From a virus: DNA of 37,797 bases. Location of the stretch: positions 1-37,797 of the IMG/VR virus record IMGVR_UViG_3300025687_000136; one strand, written 5' to 3'. The position numbers and the translations under genes were made by a program. The notes beneath the pieces are model-generated. The model worked only from the letters and a program-made list of their open reading frames with translations. It made no database searches and was not told the DNA's origin. This document shows, piece after piece, positions 37,482-37,797 of the stretch (the stretch's first letter is position 1; each line of letters starts with the position of its first letter).

Positions 37482-37797
37482 ATGACAAATAAATTAACAC
37501 CAAAAAAAGAAAAGTTTTGCCAACTATACGTTCAGCTAGGCAATGCCAGCGAAGCTTATCGGCAGGCTTACAACTCGACTGCTAAGCAGGAGTGCGTTGC
37601 TGTTGAGGCGTCAAAGCTGATGGCAACTCCTAATATCTCCCTAAGGGTTAAGGCGCTTCAAGCTGAGACTGAGGAGCAAGCCTTCTGGACTCGCATGGAC
37701 AGCTTAAAGGTGCTCGCATCAATCGCCCGTGGCGACGATGAAGAGGCAAAGCCAGCGGATAAAGTTTCGGCTGTAAAAGTGATAAACTCAATGCACG
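37482..37797 (+). CDS. terS: Terminase small subunit, second allele (cut by window end)
   Basis: The first 105 codons of the same Terminase_2 protein as at 354-758, cut by the window end. A few substitutions occur (for example the ELQAETEEQ segment reads ALQAETEEQ), and the last 127 bases are identical to the first copy. It is not a second gene but most likely the other end of a circular map. Confidence 0.85.
   Translation, partial: MTNKLTPKKEKFCQLYVQLGNASEAYRQAYNSTAKQECVAVEASKLMATPNISLRVKALQAETEEQAFWTRMDSLKVLASIARGDDEEAKPADKVSAVKVINSMH

Larger units (their letters stand above)
37130..37797. repeat. Right copy of imperfect terminal redundancy
   Basis: Corresponds to 1-669 with substitutions concentrated in the first 540 bp, one 1-bp indel near 37461, and an exact match over the last 127 bp. 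It runs into the truncated terS copy at the window edge. Confidence 0.85.

Noticed and set aside
1-37797. Integrase, attachment site or lysogeny repressor
   Set aside because: No tyrosine or serine recombinase motif, no tRNA-end att-like repeat and only small HTH proteins were found, so a temperate life cycle is not supported.

Overview
The window is essentially one complete genome of a tailed double-stranded DNA phage, about 37.1 kb once the near-duplicate ends are collapsed. It encodes a terminase pair, portal, scaffold, capsid, neck proteins, tail tube, tape measure, tail tip, a tail fibre with a hydrolase domain, and a lysis cassette. There is no tail sheath gene, so the expected virion is a siphovirus with a long non-contractile tail. 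The host is probably a gammaproteobacterium: the ANR-type regulator, the T4-type lysozyme with a 3TM holin, the Sak4/SSB/YqaJ recombination set and the sigma70-like promoters all fit this, but the genus cannot be read from the sequence. No integrase, ParAB system or full-length CI repressor is visible, so a lytic life style is the simplest reading.

Layout. (1) 1-9229, + strand: orphan Phd/YefM-like antitoxin, TerS, TerL, a small promoter/terminator-bounded 'moron' pair (2343-2979), Mu-F-like head protein, portal, scaffold, major capsid protein, small virion proteins and a DnaT-like head-tail connector. (2) 9226-10129, - strand: three tightly coupled accessory genes. (3) 10196-13788, +: an unknown protein, overlapping membrane proteins, a coiled-coil plus TM protein, neck and tail-completion proteins and the tail tube protein. 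(4) 13824-14739, -: dUTPase and two small genes. (5) 14803-23645, +: tail assembly chaperone with a -1 frameshift site, tape measure, tail tip proteins, a tail hub with a glycine-rich adhesin-like C-terminus, an SGNH-hydrolase tail fibre and a holin. (6) 23652-32384, -: T4-type lysozyme, ANR regulator, HTH regulator, m5C-type and N6A methyltransferases, membrane microproteins, a hexapeptide-repeat protein between 62-bp direct repeats, VRR-NUC nuclease, DEAH helicase, YqaJ exonuclease, SSB and a Sak4-like ATPase. (7) 32384-32532: divergent control region. (8) 32532-37797, +: small HTH protein, prim-pol/helicase, an 840-bp non-coding region with GCGAAC iterons (probable origin), then small accessory genes leading back into the antitoxin and TerS.

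The window ends repeat its beginning imperfectly. Positions 37130-37670 are a diverged version of 1-542, while the last 127 bases (37671-37797) match 543-669 exactly. This looks like a circular or permuted phage population assembled from a metagenome, with two alleles of the junction, and not like a true terminal repeat.

The least expected features are regulatory and modular. A TTAAGTTTA motif and an AACCGTCAAC half-site recur in promoter regions across the genome. Several gene junctions are duplicated word for word (62, 20, 19 and 13 bp). There is a well-supported 27-residue membrane microprotein and a dnaX-type A AAA AAG slippery site in the tail chaperone.
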